NCBI GenBank assembly: GCA_018894105.1 | Contig: CM032127.1 | Location: forward strand, 1,211,001-1,275,000 | Source: Jacaranda mimosifolia | Taxonomy: Eukaryota; Streptophyta; Magnoliopsida; Lamiales; Bignoniaceae | Length of the DNA: 64,000 nucleotides | Direction of reading: 5' to 3' | Translations under genes and position numbers: made by a program | Notes under the pieces: generated by a model | What the model was told of the DNA's origin: nothing | Database searches by the model: none | Seen by the model: only the letters and a program-made list of their open reading frames with translations | Shown here: piece by piece, positions 1-11,173 of the stretch | Position numbering within the stretch: position 1 is the first letter of the stretch | How the letters are laid out: each line of letters begins with the position of its first letter

Positions 1-300
1 AAAATATTTTCAGAATCTTTAAAACACAAAAATATGAGCACAGCCTTACAAGCAATCGCAACTTATATGTTTAAATGCTAGACTCATTATAATAATTAAA
101 AATGCAGTAGGGAAAAAAAAAAAAGAGTAATGGAGGATCAAAATTTCAAAATCCAAGGGGCCATATAAAAAAGTACAAATAAAAAGGGTGTTCCTGCCCA
201 CAAAGATCTCTTTGTTCCTCATCATGAGTGATCCACAATTTATAACAAAATAAAGCAGCCAACAGCGAGCAGAGAAGTTTGATATGGAAGGATTTTCAAA
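1..300. repeat. Dispersed repeat U, 5' flank of a carrier copy
   Basis: This AT-rich non-coding stretch is closely similar to 16262-16570 and, in part, to 32892-33260. Shared landmarks are the tttaaatgctagactca block and the fragment about protection-free words 'aaaaagtacaaataaaaagg'. In all three places it lies upstream of a mitochondrial-carrier copy or its promoter, so it marks the outer part of the duplicated carrier segment. No gene is supported in it. Confidence 0.6.
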
Positions 301-735
301 AGACTAAAATGCCCTTCACTTTAGCCAATTTCCTAAAAACACCCTAGGATCTGCGTCTTTTGCAAGTGGGTCGACCCGCCATTCGACCTGTATCCATAAC
401 CCGAAGAGATCTTAACCCTACATCACTACCACATATACGTTTGGAAAGGAGGACACCTGCCCCTAACAGTGGCTTGCCAGCTGAACCATCACTTATAAAT
501 ACCTCCTCATTTATTGTCAAAAGCTCAATTAATAACATCTAATACCCACCTGAATATAGAGTATCCCTACCTCACAACCTGTAGACCCCACACTGAAATT
601 TATCCCTTAACCCAGTAAATGCTCATCCAAGCTCCCATCCTTGGCCGACCTCTCGACCAACAATAAACATATCGGTTGTCGTTTCCAGCAACATCAAAGT
701 TTTTAGATTTTGTTGAGGAGGAAGATTAGAAATTG
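301..735. other. Unassigned spacer before carrier pseudogene
   Basis: This stretch is richer in GC than its surroundings up to about 600 and then runs into the leader of the carrier pseudogene. It replaces the carrier promoter sequence found at 20090-20625 and 34078-34786. Short open frames exist on both strands but resemble nothing I recognise. It could be a transposon remnant. Confidence 0.3.
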
Positions 736-747
736 AAAGTGGCAAAG

Positions 748-1126
748 ATGAGTTTAAGTGCTGCAGAGGATGATTCAGCATCAGATATCCATCTTCCTGC
801 TGATATAAATTGGGAGATGCTTGACAAATCCAAGTTCTTCTTCCTTGGTGCTGCACTATTTTAAACTGTGTTCGAGACGCTTTACTCGATTGTTGTGTTG
901 AAAACAAGACAGCAAGTGATGTTGAATGCGATTCCATGTTTCAAAATGGCGGCATCCATTTTCAGGAGCGAGGGAGGCATCCATTTTCAGGAGCGAGGGA
1001 TATCGGGCCTTTTACTCTGGTTTTGGTACATCTCTTATGGGAACTCTCCCGGCTCGTGCCCTATACATGGATGCACTTGAAGTTACCAAGAGTAATATAG
1101 GCAATGTTGCTAGTGGTCAGCTATAG
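748..1126 (+). pseudogene. Mitochondrial carrier (SLC25A44-like) pseudogene
   Basis: This is a decayed copy of the carrier ORF at 34787-35311. The start (ATG at 748, reading MSLSAAEDDSASD) and the acidic N-terminus followed by the first transmembrane segment are recognisable. Lesions are visible. A TCA-to-TAA change gives an in-frame stop in the first helix (about 861-863). A 25-bp direct tandem duplication (951-975 and 976-1000) shifts the frame inside the first carrier repeat. Homology stops near 1120, after the stretch matching ALEVTKSNIGNVA. Mitochondrial carriers move metabolites across the inner membrane through three ~100-residue repeats; only part of the first unit and the start of the next remain. 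It cannot make a working carrier. Confidence 0.85.
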
Positions 1127-1769
1127 GATTGTCCGGGGGACCATAGATCTTCTACACTTAATTATCTAGATATATACTGCGATTAATTTTTCATGCCTAT
1201 AACATGTTTCTTCCCATCAAACATCAACACGTTGATAACTAGAAGTGAAGATTGACTATACAGCCAAAATAAAAAAACAAAAAGTTAAATTCAATATTTA
1301 GTAGAATATTCACATCAATTAGAGAGAAACAAGAAAACCCCAAGAACTGTAACAATAATCCTCCCAAACAATCTCAAAAGAAAAGAAAAAACATGAGCAC
1401 AGAAAAAACGTGGAGAAAAGGAAACTTGTGATTCAAGAAAACATGGATAAAATCCTAAAACAAAACCCTAGTGATCTGTCCATGACTATCTTTAAATGAA
1501 AATCTTTATTTTATATTTGAATCAAGAAAATTAGAGGGGAAAAAATGGGGAAAAAAAAAAGGGAGAGAGAAAAAAACTCAAAGATGCAAAAACTAAAACA
1601 TAAAGACAAGTTATCATTTGGAATATGAAAAAAAAATTCATTAATATTTTCTTAACTAAAATTCAAGATCCAAACATAGGGTTTAGATTATTTTTTCTGA
1701 AAAAAAAAAAAAAACAAAAAGAAGAATGAGAGAATCAACATTACCTGGAACCAGGCCCCCATAGGTTCA
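1127..1769. other. AT-rich spacer, no gene seen
   Basis: A- and T-rich sequence with several poly-A runs (about 1549-1560, 1627-1636 and 1700-1714). I see no gene, terminal repeat or target duplication. Confidence 0.4.
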
Positions 1770-2438
1770 GTTTCATCAGGACTGTCCTCCAGTGAGATTT
1801 CACCACCATCAAACTTAGACTTGTGGTTTTCTTGAGAGGGAGCCACCACCATTATGGCGTCTCGTTTTTGTTCAGCCACTTGACTGGTTGATCAGTTTGA
1901 GTGTCGGTGGAGTTGCATAGTTGGGGTCTAAGAATTTTAATTTTCTGATCATTTCTGAATCTGTTGTGCCTGCTGGACTTTGTTCTAAAATAGCCAATGC
2001 TGTTTGTCCCTTGGAGTTCTTTGCATTCACATCTATGTTGGTGTTTTCTACCAAATACCTGAACATGACCTTTCATGGCTGCAAGATGGAGAGGATTCCT
2101 TCCTTGATAGTCACGAGACAGGCACATATCAGGTGCAGCTGTAGCAGTTCTCTCACAATTTCCACATAACCTTTAGCTGATGCTATGTGGAGGGCTGATG
2201 ATTGTTGGGAGTCTAATTCTTCAACAAGATGAGGATTGTGATTCAAGATTTCTAGAACAAAGGCCAGCTGATTCTTCATTGTTGCTACATGTAAAGGAGT
2301 CTTATTGGGACATGTACATGAAACTCTATCAAGAAGCAATGGATCTTCTTGGAGTAATTCTTGCAGAGCCCTCTGATCCCCCTTTGCTGCAGCGTCATAA
2401 AGCCTCTTCTCAGTCGCCCCTGCAGGGCTTCTTTGCAT
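1770..2438 (-). pseudogene. Divergent ankyrin-PGG pseudogene
   Basis: Read on the minus strand from an ATG at 2438, the frame starts MQRSPAGATEKRLYDAAAKG and continues through about two ankyrin repeats (KTPLHVATMK; SALHIASAKG). The frame then shifts to NPLHLAAMKGHV, shifts again to MFRYLVENTNIDVNAKNSKG, and once more into the KRDAIMVVA start of a PGG module. Repeats 4-5 of the usual protein are missing, and everything after the first residues of the first membrane helix is lost. At least three frameshifts plus an internal deletion make this a pseudogene. It differs clearly from the other twelve loci, so it represents a second subfamily. A shorter copy of its first exon lies at 24320-24545. 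Confidence 0.8.
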
Positions 2439-2519
2439 CTCTTTCTGTCCCTTTTTCACACACAAGACATCCACAGAAGTCTTTCAATTCCCCATGTATA
2501 AATCATGTTAGTTTGTGAA

Positions 2520-3248
2520 TGTCATTTGATTGACTTTGAAATATTCAGGGAAGGCTTTGCAAGTAGACTTCCCCATGAGGTTTTATTAAGCGAAGTTACT
2601 CAGAAACCACCTGAGGCTAACACCAAATAATATGTTCAATCTGAAATTACTTGGTAATAACCCAAGGCAGTAAGGTACTAGTGGTGCTTAGTTGCTCATA
2701 TATACAAACTGTCATAGTGGCTCAATTTTTTACTCCAACTTTGACACAACTACCTTTTGTTTTGGGAACAGAAAGCGAATGGCTCGACACTACCCTAAGT
2801 GTGACCACAGGAAGCATTTATGATTTTTTATGACTAATTTCGTGTGTTAATGCATTTGACCTTGTGAACAAGCATTATTTGGGGTGAAAGTCCTCTTGTT
2901 AGGTGATAAGTAAGTTTCAGTTGAAGGTTAAAATCATATAATATGATTAATTGGAAGTTTGGACATTGCTGCATTTCTTTAACTTTCTGTATACTGTTTC
3001 AAAGGCCAAGAGGTGGACGTTGACTTTGAGGTGGAGAAAAACTGAGGAAAGTAATCTTGCATTTTGAGTTTTGGGCAAATTTTGAAGTTAATATTATGTT
3101 CCCTTGAGCTTACACTTCACATTACACAGTACACACTTACTGTTAATCTGATACACAACTAGGACTTACAACAGCTTCACATATGGAATTGCAAATTTGA
3201 ACACAACTACAACATTTGGAAAAAATGAGGGAAAGAAAGAAAGAGGTT
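2520..3248. repeat. Shared 3' flank of the ankyrin genes
   Basis: Non-coding sequence immediately 3' of the gene at 3249-4725. It is repeated almost collinearly at 24546-25271, with an internal gap at 20626-20930, and in part at 45048-45323 and 50700-50925. The constant portion next to each stop codon carries a cttgagcttacatttcac landmark. It probably contains the 3' UTR and polyadenylation region. Its repetition shows that the duplication unit extended past the coding region. Confidence 0.7.
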
Positions 3249-4725
3249 TTAAACAGCAACACTGTTTGCAAGAAGTGCTGAACCTGCAACCATCCTCTTC
3301 CTCCTTAGTGTTTTTCTCAGCTTTCTAACCACCTTCACGATCAAACGAATCGTATGGCCAATCAGGAGGAGAGCCATCAATGCAAGCCACAAAATTACCA
3401 CGAATCCTATCACAGTCAAAACCGACTTTTCTGCCTGAGTGGGTGTCAACAGTATTATGGACGCAATATAACTAAGGGCGATTGCTGTGATTGCAATCCA
3501 TGTGATCACCATAAGAATCCACATAAAAAATCTGCGCCTTAAAGGCAATCCACTCATCAAAAGTAATATGATGCTGAGAGATGCAACGAAGCTCGTTGTG
3601 TTGATAATGTAAAATCTAGTGTATCCGTGAGGATAGTTACGCGCCAGTACTGAAAAGCCAGCCTGATGAGGATCAGCCACTGGATTCCCTTGTGAGTCGG
3701 CTAAGTTATCGTCTTGCCAGACACCACTGGGAGGGTTCACTCCAACTTGAAAAGCCATTGTGGCAATGAGTGAAGCCACAACCATCAGGGCACTTTTCTT
3801 TCTCTCGAGCCACTCATCCTGCTGCTTGAATGACCTCTCCCACATATTCTTTTGATTTGTATTTAGCGGTGTTATATTAGTCTCTGAGGTTCCAAAACCT
3901 CCAGCGCGTCTAAGGGACTCTTCTATTTCTGAGTCTCTCAAATCCCTTCTGCTTTGGATCAAAACGCTGACTGCTGTCATCCCATTAAGATTCGGGGCAT
4001 TCACTTCAAGTGCAGCCACGGTCAGCAAGAAGTTGATGGTCTGTTAAAGAGATTTTGGAACTTTAAGTAACATGCATGAGAGCAATTTACCATAAAAATA
4101 GAGCAGAAGATCAGTTACAAATGGACATCAGAGAATTTGGCATATTCACCTCAACTTGCTTATCGGACACAGCTAAATGCAGGGCAGTATTTCCATCGGC
4201 ATCTTTAGAGTTTGTGAACTCGGGCTCATCTATTGTCTTCACAAGGAGCTTCAAAGCCTCCAGCTGGTAGTATTTGACACACAAATGAAGTATATTCTCT
4301 CCCCTATGGACCACCAGTTGGGCTGCATCAGGTTTGGCTCGAAGCAACATCTTCACGACTTCAACCCGGCCTTTGAGCGCTGCTAGATGGAGTGGTGTTA
4401 GCCCGTTCCTGTCACGAGCCAGGCACGTCCGAAGATCAGCCGACAAAAGGGCCCTGACTACATCAACATGGCCTTTAGCTGATGCCAAATGAAGCGGAGA
4501 CGACTGCTGTGAATTCAGCTCACTTGTGAGCTGAGGTTTTATCCTTACGATTTCCTTCACAAAACCAGTGTGGCCTAACATTGCTGCCACATGCAAAGGA
4601 GTCTCAGAGAAACAGTTAACTAAAACTCTATCAAGAATTAGTGGATCCTCCTTTAGCAGCTTTTTCAATGAACTAACACTCCCCTTTGCTGCAGCTTCAA
4701 AGAGCTTAGTTTCCAGACTTTCCAT
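3249..4725 (-). CDS. Ankyrin-repeat PGG membrane protein (BDA1/ITN1-like), copy B
   Basis: Two exons: 4725-4150 (576 bp) and 4040-3249. The 109-bp intron begins GTGAAT after GAG and ends in AG, in phase 0, so the joined protein is 455 residues. Ankyrin signatures recur near residues 42, 76, 110, 144 and 180 (TPLH, SPLH, TPLH, NILH, TALH). Exon 2 carries a further degenerate repeat (193-225) and a linker. The PGG module follows from about 270, with membrane helices near 276-293, 335-357, 364-391 and 402-428. The motif is NPPSG, with serine for the first glycine. The tail is basic (RKLRKTLRRKR). The start is MESLETKLFE, conserved in most paralogues. Relatives in Arabidopsis (BDA1, ACD6, ITN1) sit in membranes and act in immune or salt-stress signalling; the role here is inferred. 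The 5' flank is of type P1. Confidence 0.92.
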
Positions 4726-5242
4726 CTCTTCTGATAGGACTCAATCAGCATTGTGCATATAAATCAATGTTCGTAGAGATTGCTTGTGATAACTACTATA
4801 GAAAGAATAATAATAAATGTACATATCTGTGCCTGAAAGTCAAATGCACGTATTTTTGATTTGGAAGAAGTAGCAACCTATTCGCTGATTACAAAATCAG
4901 ATAAATATTCATGCAACTATTTTAATAGAAACTGGATTATCGACTCAGGCATGTTGGTTTTTTGATATATTTTTCTGGAGATAAAGCAAATAAATTAGCA
5001 TCATCACCAAACTAGAACAAGAAGCAAGGAGTTGACTTAAAAAACAATCGTTTTAAGTAAGAGAAATTACTCAGAAACCATCTGAATCCACACCAATTAA
5101 TGTTCAACCTGAAATTGCTCGGTAATAACCTAAGGCTGTAAGATAAAATATGACATAAGTCAGTTTCACTTGAAGGTGGAAATGATATAATATTATCAAT
5201 TTGAGGTAACACTACTGTATTTCTTTGCTTTTTCTATATATA
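4726..5242. promoter_or_regulatory. 5' flank type P1 of copy B
   Basis: This sequence upstream of the ATG at 4725 is shared with 6243-6540, 23878-24310 and 47700-48190, the 5' flanks of three other loci. It is unlike the flanks of the other intact genes. Landmarks are gattgcttgtgataa near the gene and tcagtttcacttgaaggtgg further out. I take it to hold the promoter and leader, but no single TATA box is convincing. Confidence 0.5.
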
Positions 5243-6209
5243 TTAGTCTCCAAAATTCCAGAACCTCCAGCACTTTTAAGGGACTCTTCGATTTCGAAGT
5301 CTCTCAAATCCGTTCTGTTTTGAATCAAAATGTACACTGCTGTCATCCCTTTAAGATTCAGTGCATTCACATCAAGTGCAGCCATAGTCAGCAAGAAGTT
5401 GATGGTCTGTTAAAGATTTATTGAACCTTAAACAACATGATAGCAAATTATAACATAAACATAGTGCATAAGATCAGTTATAAAAAAGATTTTGGAACAC
5501 CTCAATTTGCTTATCTGCCACAGCTAGATGCAGGACAGTATTTCCATCAGTATCTTTAGAGTTTGTGAATTCAGGTTCATCTATTGTCTTCACCAGTTGT
5601 TTCAAAGCCTCCAGATGTAGTATTTGACGCACAAATGAAGTATATTCTCTCCCCTATGGACCGTCAGTTGGGCTGCTTCTAGTTTTGCTTGAAGCAACAT
5701 CTTCATGACTTCAACGCGGCATTTAAGTGCTGTTAGATGGAGGGGCATTAGCCTGTTTCTGTCACGAGCCAGGCACATTTGAGAATCGACTGATAAAAGG
5801 CCCCTGACTACATCAACATGGCCTTTAGCTGATGCCAAATGAAGAGGAGATGATTGCTGTGTGTTCAGCTCACTTGTAAGCTAAGGTTTTATCCTTATAA
5901 TCTCCTTCACAAAATCAGTATGGCTTAACACTGCTGCCACACTACATCAACATGGCCTTTAGCTGATGCCAAATGAAGAGGAGATGATTGCTGTGTGTTC
6001 AGCTCACTTGTAAGCTAAGGTTTTATCCTTATAATCTCCTTCACAAAATCAGTATGGCTTAACACTGCTGCCACATGCCAAGGAATCTCAGACAAACAGT
6101 TAACTGTAACACTCTCAAGAATTAGTGGATCCTCCTTTAGTAGCTTTTGCAATGAAGTGAGACTCCCTTTTGCTGCAGCTATAATGAGCTTAGTTTCAAG
6201 ACTCTCCAT
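5243..6209 (-). pseudogene. Ankyrin-PGG pseudogene, copy C
   Basis: The exon 1 remnant runs from ATG 6209 to a preserved donor next to 5501. The exon 2 remnant runs from 5406 to about 5243. Three lesions are clear. A perfect 134-bp tandem duplication (5807-5940 and 5941-6074) breaks the frame because 134 is not a multiple of three. A CAG-to-TAG change in the segment matching PQLTSEL gives a stop, and it lies inside both duplicate copies. Exon 2 ends after about 55 residues, before the PGG module, where it joins a P1-type flank. The two duplicate units are identical, so the duplication is recent or was homogenised. It copied an already inactive gene. Confidence 0.9.
5807..6074. repeat. Perfect 134-bp tandem duplication
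   Basis: Bases 5807-5940 are repeated without a mismatch at 5941-6074. The unit covers the second and third ankyrin repeats of pseudogene C and includes its stop codon. Confidence 0.95.
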
Positions 6210-6242
6210 CTCTTCTGATAGGATCCAATCAAAATTATGCAT

Positions 6243-7408
6243 TTATATGTAAATCAATGTTCCTTGAGATTTCTTCCAGGTAATGACTATGGAAAGAATT
6301 AGAATAAATATCTCTGTCTGAAAGTCAAGTGCAAGTAGTTTTGGTTTTGAACAAGTAGCAATCCACTGGCTGATCATGAAATTAGATGAATATTCATACA
6401 ACTGTTTTAACAGAAACCAGATTATCACCAAAATCATGTTGGTTTCTTGATAGAATTTTTCTGGAGATGATGTAAATACATTCTCATTATCACCAACAAG
6501 AAGAAGAGCGATGGGTTTGACTTAACTAACGGTGGGGATTAACCTTTTTCTTTTTCATGCACTTGGCTCATGGGGAATTATTTATGTTAGGGGCTAATAG
6601 ACTTTGAGATGATTTCCCAAGTTAATAATGACAAATTTTGGGCCGGATGTAGAGTTATTTCCTGCCTCTTTAGCAGTTTTGAAATCTATGAAGTCCAATA
6701 ATGAACTAACTGCAGCAAACTAAATATGTTGAGATTGATCCAATGAGAAAAAGAATCAGGGGTTGTCAGTATTCGAAATCGCTCATTGGTACGATTTTAC
6801 AAGATATTATTAATTGTCGAGGCATAATATATATAAAGATTAATATTTCTCATGAAAAGTGAACTGCAAAAATGTTAAAAATGCCCTCTGAAATCAGGTC
6901 TGTAGGATTTTTAACTTAGTATTCAGAAATAGTGTGGATACTTCCTTTTATTCTATATGACTTCCTCTTTAAGAATGCTGAAACATTCTTGTCCCAGCAA
7001 CACTGCTTCATGCAGAGGAGTTTCTTCAAAAGTTGCAGCCATAATGCCCCTGTAAGAATTAGAGGGTCTTATTGGATTAGATCAAGCATGGATTCTACCT
7101 TGCCTGGACAGCCCTTTTCCCGTTGTTTTCTTCTTGACTTTCTTGGAATAGTATTCTACAACTGCACCAAACTAATACCAACTTATTATTCTATTAAGTT
7201 TATTTTGATAATAAACTCGAATAATAGTCATCGTGATCTAGACTCATGTGGTCATGGTCACTAATGCTTGTGATCACGTGGAATTGGACTTGTATAGTTA
7301 AATATGAATGAACACACCTCAGTCTGTTGATCTGATAAACAACTAGGACTTAATTGCAACAGCTTCGCATATAAGTGACATGGTTGGTAAACACTGAAAA
7401 CTGCACAT
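6243..7408. other. Spacer between copies C and D
   Basis: Bases 6243-6540 are the P1-type 5' flank of pseudogene C. Bases 7056-7200 are a diverged copy of the repeat unit R found at 58363-60537, recognisable by the attctacctt...gtattctacaact spacing. Bases 7270-7408 are the 3' flank of copy D, with the usual aggacttaattgcaacagctt block. I find no gene between. Confidence 0.5.
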
Positions 7409-8865
7409 TTAAACACCAATACTTTTCGCAAAAACTGCTGAACCTGCAACCATCCTTCTCCTCTTCAGTGTTTTTCTCAGCTTCATGACCAAACGGATCG
7501 TATGACCAATCAGGAGTAGAGCCATCAAGCCGATCCACAAATCTACCGAGAATTCTATAACTTTGGGAAATAATTTTGCTTGCTTAGTGGGTGTCAACAG
7601 CTTTATTGATGCAGTATAAGTAAGTGCGATTGCTGTGATTGCAATCCATGTGATCACCATAAGAATCCACACGAAATATCTGCGCCTCAAGGGCAATCCA
7701 CTCATCAGAAGTAATATGATGCTGAGAGAGGCAATGAAGCTTGTTGTATTGATGATATAAAACATAGTATAACAAGCTGGATCATAAAGCGCCAGTACAG
7801 ACAAGCCAGCCTGATGAGGATCAGCCTCAGGACTACCTTGTGAGTCGACTAATTTATCGTCTTGCCACACACCACGAGGAGGGTTAACTCCAACTTGAAA
7901 AGCCATTGTGGCAATAAGTGAAGCCACAACCATTAGTCCACTTCTCTTTCTCTCAAGCCACACATCTTGCTGCTTAAATTGCCTCTGCCGGATGTTCTTT
8001 TGATTGATATTTAGCTGTACTATATTAGTCTCCGAGGTTCCAAAACCTCCAGCGCTTTTAAGGGACTTTTTGATTTCTGAGTCTCTCAAATCCCTTCTGC
8101 TTTGAATCAAAACATCGACTGCTGTCATCCTATTAAGATTCAGGGCATTCACTTCAAGTGTAGCCACAGTCAGCAAGAAGTTGATGGTCTGTTAAAGAGA
8201 TTTTTTAACTTTAAATAACACGACAACAAATTTTAACATAAAGATATAGCAGAAAACGAGTTATAAATGGTAGATTCTGGCAGATTTACCTCAACTTGCT
8301 TATCAGCCACAGCCAAATGCAGGACAGTATTTCCATCAGCATCTCTAGAGTTTGTGAACTCAGGCTCATCTATTGTCTTCACCAGGAACTTCAAAATCTC
8401 CAGCTGATAGTATTTGACACACAAATGAAGTATATTCTCTCCCCTATAGACCACCAGTTGGGCTGCATCAGGTTTGGCTCGAAGCAACATCTTCACGACT
8501 TCAACCCCGCCTTTGAGCGCTGCCACATGGAGTGGTGTTAGCCCGTTCCTGTCACGAGCCAGGCACGTCTGAGGATCAGCCGATATAAGGGCCCTGACTA
8601 CTTCAACATGGCCTTTAGCTGATGCCAAATGAAGCGGAGATGACTGCCGTGAATTCAACTCACTTGTGAGCTCAGGTTTTATCCCTATGATTTCCTTTAC
8701 AAAGTCCGTATGGCCCAACATAGCTGCCACATGCAAAGGAGTCTCAGAGAATAAGTAAACTACAACTCTATCAAGAATTAGTGGATCCTCCTTTAGCAGC
8801 TTTTTCAATGAACTAACACTTCCTTTTGCTGCAGCTTCAAAGAGCTTAGTTTCAAGACTCTCCAT
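7409..8865 (-). CDS. Ankyrin-repeat PGG membrane protein, copy D
   Basis: Exon 1 is 8865-8290 (576 bp) and exon 2 is 8188-7409. The 101-bp intron has donor GTAAAT and acceptor AG, phase 0, giving 451 residues. The five exon 1 ankyrin signatures are intact. Differences from copy B include VVVYLF for VLVNCF near residue 35 and TPLHVAALKGG in repeat 3. The PGG motif is NPPRG, an arginine in place of glycine. The loop before the last helix reads LTPTKQAKLFPK. The basic tail is a few residues shorter. The start MESLETKLFE is kept. This gene closes the first ankyrin cluster; its P2-type flank runs into duplicated block X1. No disabling change is visible, so I judge it functional. A signalling role is inferred from the family. 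Confidence 0.92.
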
Positions 8866-9800
8866 CTCTTCTGATAGGACTCAATCAGCATTGTGCAATT
8901 ATATACATATAATTTCGTGTCGGTGGGTCTCTGGTTCCATGTCGTGGCCACTATTTCCACCTTTCAACTGGAGACTGCCGGAATACATACGGCAGACTCA
9001 TTTTCATAGTCCTTTACTACTCCTTCAACCTCGTACTCCCATAATTTTATCACATTTGCTCTTTAATTTCCTTTATTTATTCACTCCACGATTGAATGTC
9101 GCAATGTCAATTAAAGATTAATATTCAACAGTGTCATATTATTACTTCAATGAAATCTTGAGAAGAAAATTCTCAATTTTTAAGAATAAAAATATTTAAT
9201 ATAGGATTGAGAAAGTCAACAACAAATAGTATGATATGGAATCGGAGAAATCGATACTTGAGGTGTGAGAATACAATATAATATATTTTCAAATAGTAAA
9301 GCCAAAATTTCAGTACAAAATATGAACGTTCAAAATTCTAAGTAAAATATAATTTGAATTTGTGAAATAAGTCCTTATAAATTTAATAATTTATTATTTT
9401 GTGATAAAATTTATTTTACAAATTTCTCAGTATATTCTTTGTCACTAATTAGTTTTCTAACGAAAATAAAATGTCACAAAACTAATTTTGTCATGAAATT
9501 TTTTTCACGAATCGAAAAATCATATTTATAGTTATGAAATTCATGACAAACTCTTTATATCAACATATATTCTTCGTATCCATTACAAATATAATTATTA
9601 ATATATATTTTTTTAAATTTATTGGTAATCTATCAAAAATCCATTACAATTGTCTTCAAAGTGTGACGGAATCCTCTTTGTTACAATTTTTTTATTGATG
9701 AAGAGTTATTTTCTTATAGTAATTACTTCTATAATCAAAATACTTTTCAATAGTAACTAATTATAATTTTATCATTTGTAAAGATTTATCAACTCCAAGA
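8866..9800. repeat. 5' flank type P2 and start of block X1
   Basis: Upstream of copy D, about 8985-9800 is collinear with 27985-28870 and 57390-58230, upstream of copies G and L. Conserved landmarks include ttatcacatttgctctttaa and the later aaagtcaac/tatgatatggaat blocks. Because all three sit 5' of an intact gene and keep order over some 800 bp, they mark the repeated segment boundary and may carry regulatory sequence. No gene lies within. Confidence 0.6.
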
Positions 9801-10480
9801 TAATCCATTCTTCTCTACTATTAGGGAATGGCAAAAGAATTAATCCTAGAACAATCACAAGATAGGAACAAAGCTAAAAATGATATGGTAATTAATTCTC
9901 AAGATCCATATGAATTAGAAATCCAATCATGGTGGAGAGCCGGCGGGTTATCTGCAGAGCCTGAAAATCCGTTGGTCCAAGAAAATGAGCAGTGTGAGGC
10001 TAGGAATTGTATAAGGCCAATTAGACTAGGATTTTTTGAATAATTGTGTTGTGTGTCAAAAATAATTATACTGTATGACTAAAGTGTGTCTTAAATAATT
10101 GTACCAAAAAAAGGAGATAGACTTCCTATCTTGTTCTCTATTAATCGTACCAAGATAAGGAGGTCAACTTCTTATCTTGTTCTCTATTAATTGTACCAAG
10201 AAAATTCTAATTGGCTATTGTAAATTCCTTATCTGAATTCTATTGGTTGTCTAGATTATAGCCAATTATTATAGTGTTTCTTTCTATTCTATATAAGGAG
10301 GAGGTTGCTGTATAAAAAGAGCAAAACGTATAGTCAAATAAATAAATATAAGTCTTATTTTTCTTATATCCTATCTAAATCCCTTATCTACTTATTTCCT
10401 CTAAACTTCCATAAAAGTATATTGATTTAATATGCTTTGTAGTTGCCTTTTTATAGGATCCTCTACATTAGAAAAAAATT
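9801..10480 (+). mobile_element. Insertion with promoter-like sequence, LTR or pararetrovirus-like remnant
   Basis: This sequence interrupts block X1; X2 and X3 lack it. A 71-codon frame (9828-10043) ends just before a non-coding stretch holding two imperfect ~50-bp direct repeats (about 10100-10198), then a ctatataagg TATA-like motif near 10292, then AT-rich sequence with possible polyadenylation signals. A coding tail followed by a strong TATA region would fit the 3' end plus LTR of a retroelement, or the end of an endogenous pararetrovirus. I find no protein motif that decides between them, and the boundaries are approximate. Confidence 0.35.
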
Positions 10481-10586
10481 ATAATAGCAGCATTGGCTTA
10501 TCACCTAATTAGTGCCCACCACTTGTGAACATTACAAAATAAGAATGTTGCAAAAGACCATTATTAAGATTTTTAACTTTTATTAT

Positions 10587-11173
10587 TAGGAATGTTAATG
10601 TGGTGGGATCATCGCGAAACCAAATGCTCCCCATCCCCGTCTCCCCGTTGGGAGATAGATACCCAAGGTATCCACTGGTTTTGATAAAAATTATAAATAA
10701 AAAATTAATACTAAAATTTATAAAAAATTTCAATAATTTAAATAATTCTCAAAATTAAAAAATTATCATCTATAAAACACAACAAATTTAATTATTCATT
10801 ACAATAAAAATATTAAAAGATATAAAATACATAAATATATCAATAGAATTTCACAATTCTACCAAAGAATTCTCCATTTAATGTGGTTCTTATAAAAATA
10901 TATATAATTTATTAGAAGAAATAATTATTTTTAACAATTACATATATTTTAATATTACTTTAAAAATATATAATATTAAATTAATTAATTTCTAACAAAT
11001 CGTGGGTACCATAGGGACGAGGACTATGATCCCAATCGCCGCCCCATTTTACAATCAAGGTCAATTGTGATCTCATCTCCATTTTCACGGGAAAAAAATT
11101 TCTCCCCATATTTACTCTATTGCGGAAAATTCTCTATGGATATCCATGCGGATCAATAATTTTGACACCCTTA
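10587..11173. mobile_element. hAT-type MITE in block X1
   Basis: A 587-bp insertion relative to X2 and X3. The ends begin TAGGAATGTTAA and finish TTTTGACACCCTTA, which pair as imperfect inverted repeats of the TAGGGTGTCAA type. The flanks (tttattat / gtcattat) are diverged halves of an 8-bp target duplication of ttcattat; the uninterrupted sequence survives in X2. It has no coding capacity. Confidence 0.65.
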
